The notes below the pieces were generated by a model. That model made no database searches. It was not told the origin of the DNA and was given only the letters and a program-made list of their open reading frames with translations. Below are positions 63,242-64,000 of a stretch of 64,000 nt of DNA, one piece after another; within the stretch, counting starts at the first letter, position 1; each line of letters opens with the position of its first letter. The DNA is from Bosea sp. NBC_00550 (GTDB lineage Bacteria; Pseudomonadota; Alphaproteobacteria; Rhizobiales; Beijerinckiaceae): contig NZ_CP102772.1 of assembly GCF_026020075.1 (NCBI RefSeq), positions 1,798,001 to 1,862,000 of the forward strand, in the 5' to 3' direction. Both the position numbers and the translations under genes were made by a program.

Positions 63242-63394
63242 CTAGAGATGCGAGCCGACCTCGTCGCGGAAGAAATAGCAGCCCACGCCGACGCAACCGA
63301 TCAGGATCGACAGCGCGTAGGGCCCGAAGAGGCACACGACAAAGACGGACCCGATGAAGGCTCGCATCGCCCATGCTAACCACGTCTGCTTCAT
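63242..63394 (-). CDS. Small membrane protein, 50 residues
   Basis: A short frame starts at ATG 63394 with AGAGG 6 bases upstream and stops at 63242. It encodes a polar start (MKQTWLAWAMR), two hydrophobic segments (AFIGSVFVVCLFGPYALS and ILIGCVGVGCYFF) and a polar end (RDEVGSHL). The composition, good ribosome binding site and placement in an otherwise empty gap support it being real. The function is unknown. Confidence 0.6.
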   Translation of the reverse strand: MKQTWLAWAMRAFIGSVFVVCLFGPYALSILIGCVGVGCYFFRDEVGSHL

Positions 63395-63595
63395 GGCTAA
63401 CCTCTCGCATCGCATTTGCTGACAAAGCGTAAACGGCGACCTGTGAATCCAACCTGAATGGATATGGTGAATTTCGGAAACCCCATTCAGATCCGTGCGT
63501 TAGCAAGTCCGGCGAAAGCAAGGCAGCTTCACGGCCCGCGTTTGCCTTCGGCGTGGGATGCCGTAGCGTCGTCCTCCCATCGAGAGGAGATTCGC

Positions 63596-63838
63596 ATGAA
63601 AAGAGCCTTGCTCATCGCGTTCGTCCTGGGCTGCACCGCCGGCGCCGCTCAGGCACAGAGCTGCAACCTCCAGGCTTCCGACAAGAAGCTCGCCGGCGCG
63701 GCCAAGACCAGCTTCCTGACCAAATGCCAGAAGGACGCGACCGCATCCTGCGACAAGCAGGCGGCCGACAGGAAGCTGGCCGGCGCGGCCAAGGCGAGCT
63801 TCACCAAGAAATGCGTGACCGACACGGTCGGCGGCTGA
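63596..63838 (+). CDS. PsiF-repeat small periplasmic protein
   Basis: This 80-residue protein has a signal peptide (residues 1-20, cleavage after AAQA) and two PsiF repeats: SDKKLAGAAKTSFLTKCQKD and ADRKLAGAAKASFTKKCVTD, each with paired Cys. PsiF is a phosphate-starvation-induced protein of unknown activity in E. coli. GAGAGGAG lies 6-7 bases before ATG 63596. No pho box is evident in the preceding 200 bases. Confidence 0.82.
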   Translation: MKRALLIAFVLGCTAGAAQAQSCNLQASDKKLAGAAKTSFLTKCQKDATASCDKQAADRKLAGAAKASFTKKCVTDTVGG

Positions 63839-64000
63839 GCCGCCTGAAAGGCCGCGAATAGCGGCATCGCATCTCGAACGGACAGGCAGTGACGGGTCCG
63901 GTAGTCCGCGGCGCCGCTCTCGTGGCGTGGCTCACCAACGGCAGGCGCGCCAGCCTGTCGACGACTTGGTCGCGTTCCTTGCGATGGGCCGCCTTGCTCA

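Noticed and set aside
63839..64000. Possible partial gene at the right edge
   Set aside because: Frames on both strands were read; none gives recognisable protein or a ribosome binding site.

Overview
The window is chromosomal DNA from a high-GC alphaproteobacterium of the order Hyphomicrobiales (Rhizobiales). The evidence is the gene families present (Usg, ExoD, BcsS, an Anbu protease cluster, a Liv operon carrying the small DUF6867 protein, a form II Cox-type hydroxylase) and the dispersed intergenic hairpin repeats. The gene set resembles Bosea or close relatives, but that is a judgement from gene content, not a search. No tRNA, rRNA, CRISPR array, prophage or replication origin was seen.

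Layout. 0-12 kb: a divergent PEP carboxylase cut by the window edge, DUF2239, an EamA exporter, gpt, a soluble PAS-PAS chemoreceptor, a CinA-type domain protein, an FkbM methyltransferase and a GAF-HD-GYP protein, then map-radC-DUF488. 12.2-16.4 kb: a four-gene Anbu cluster (circularly permuted ATP-grasp, alpha-E protein, transglutaminase-like protein, Anbu peptidase) in which the transglutaminase-like protein lacks its catalytic Cys. 16.4-20.6 kb: a GGDEF-EAL protein, exoD, usg and an orphan bcsS. 20.7-33.9 kb: a molybdenum hydroxylase region. Structural genes coxS-coxL-coxM (AYRGAGR, form II) are accompanied by coxD, coxE, coxG, two separately encoded XdhC halves flanking a LysE exporter, and a fused MoeA-like/MocA-like protein. 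These probably make, load and mature one molybdenum enzyme of unknown substrate.

34.1-37.2 kb: a GntR regulator with a strong palindromic operator, a flavin reductase, and a divergent cupin/D-amino-acid dehydrogenase pair, followed by a short P-loop gene remnant. 37.6-43.3 kb: a complete branched-chain amino acid ABC transporter (livH-livM-livG-livF, DUF6867, binding protein) ending in a rho-independent terminator. 43.4-46.4 kb: a visibly more A/T-rich patch with a GNAT gene, an HXXEE membrane protein, a broken second HXXEE gene and a decayed IS30-family element. This is the only clearly transferred segment.

46.4-64 kb: mostly housekeeping genes (purB, rpe, GST, dipeptidase, TrmJ-like methyltransferase, murI, rpsD) with a hemoglobin/transferrin-type TonB receptor, a second DadA-like oxidase, a Tat-exported amine oxidase, a MarR-GNAT fusion, a 50-residue membrane protein and a two-repeat PsiF protein. 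Two families of dispersed hairpin repeats occupy intergenic sites. The last 160 bases hold nothing recognisable.
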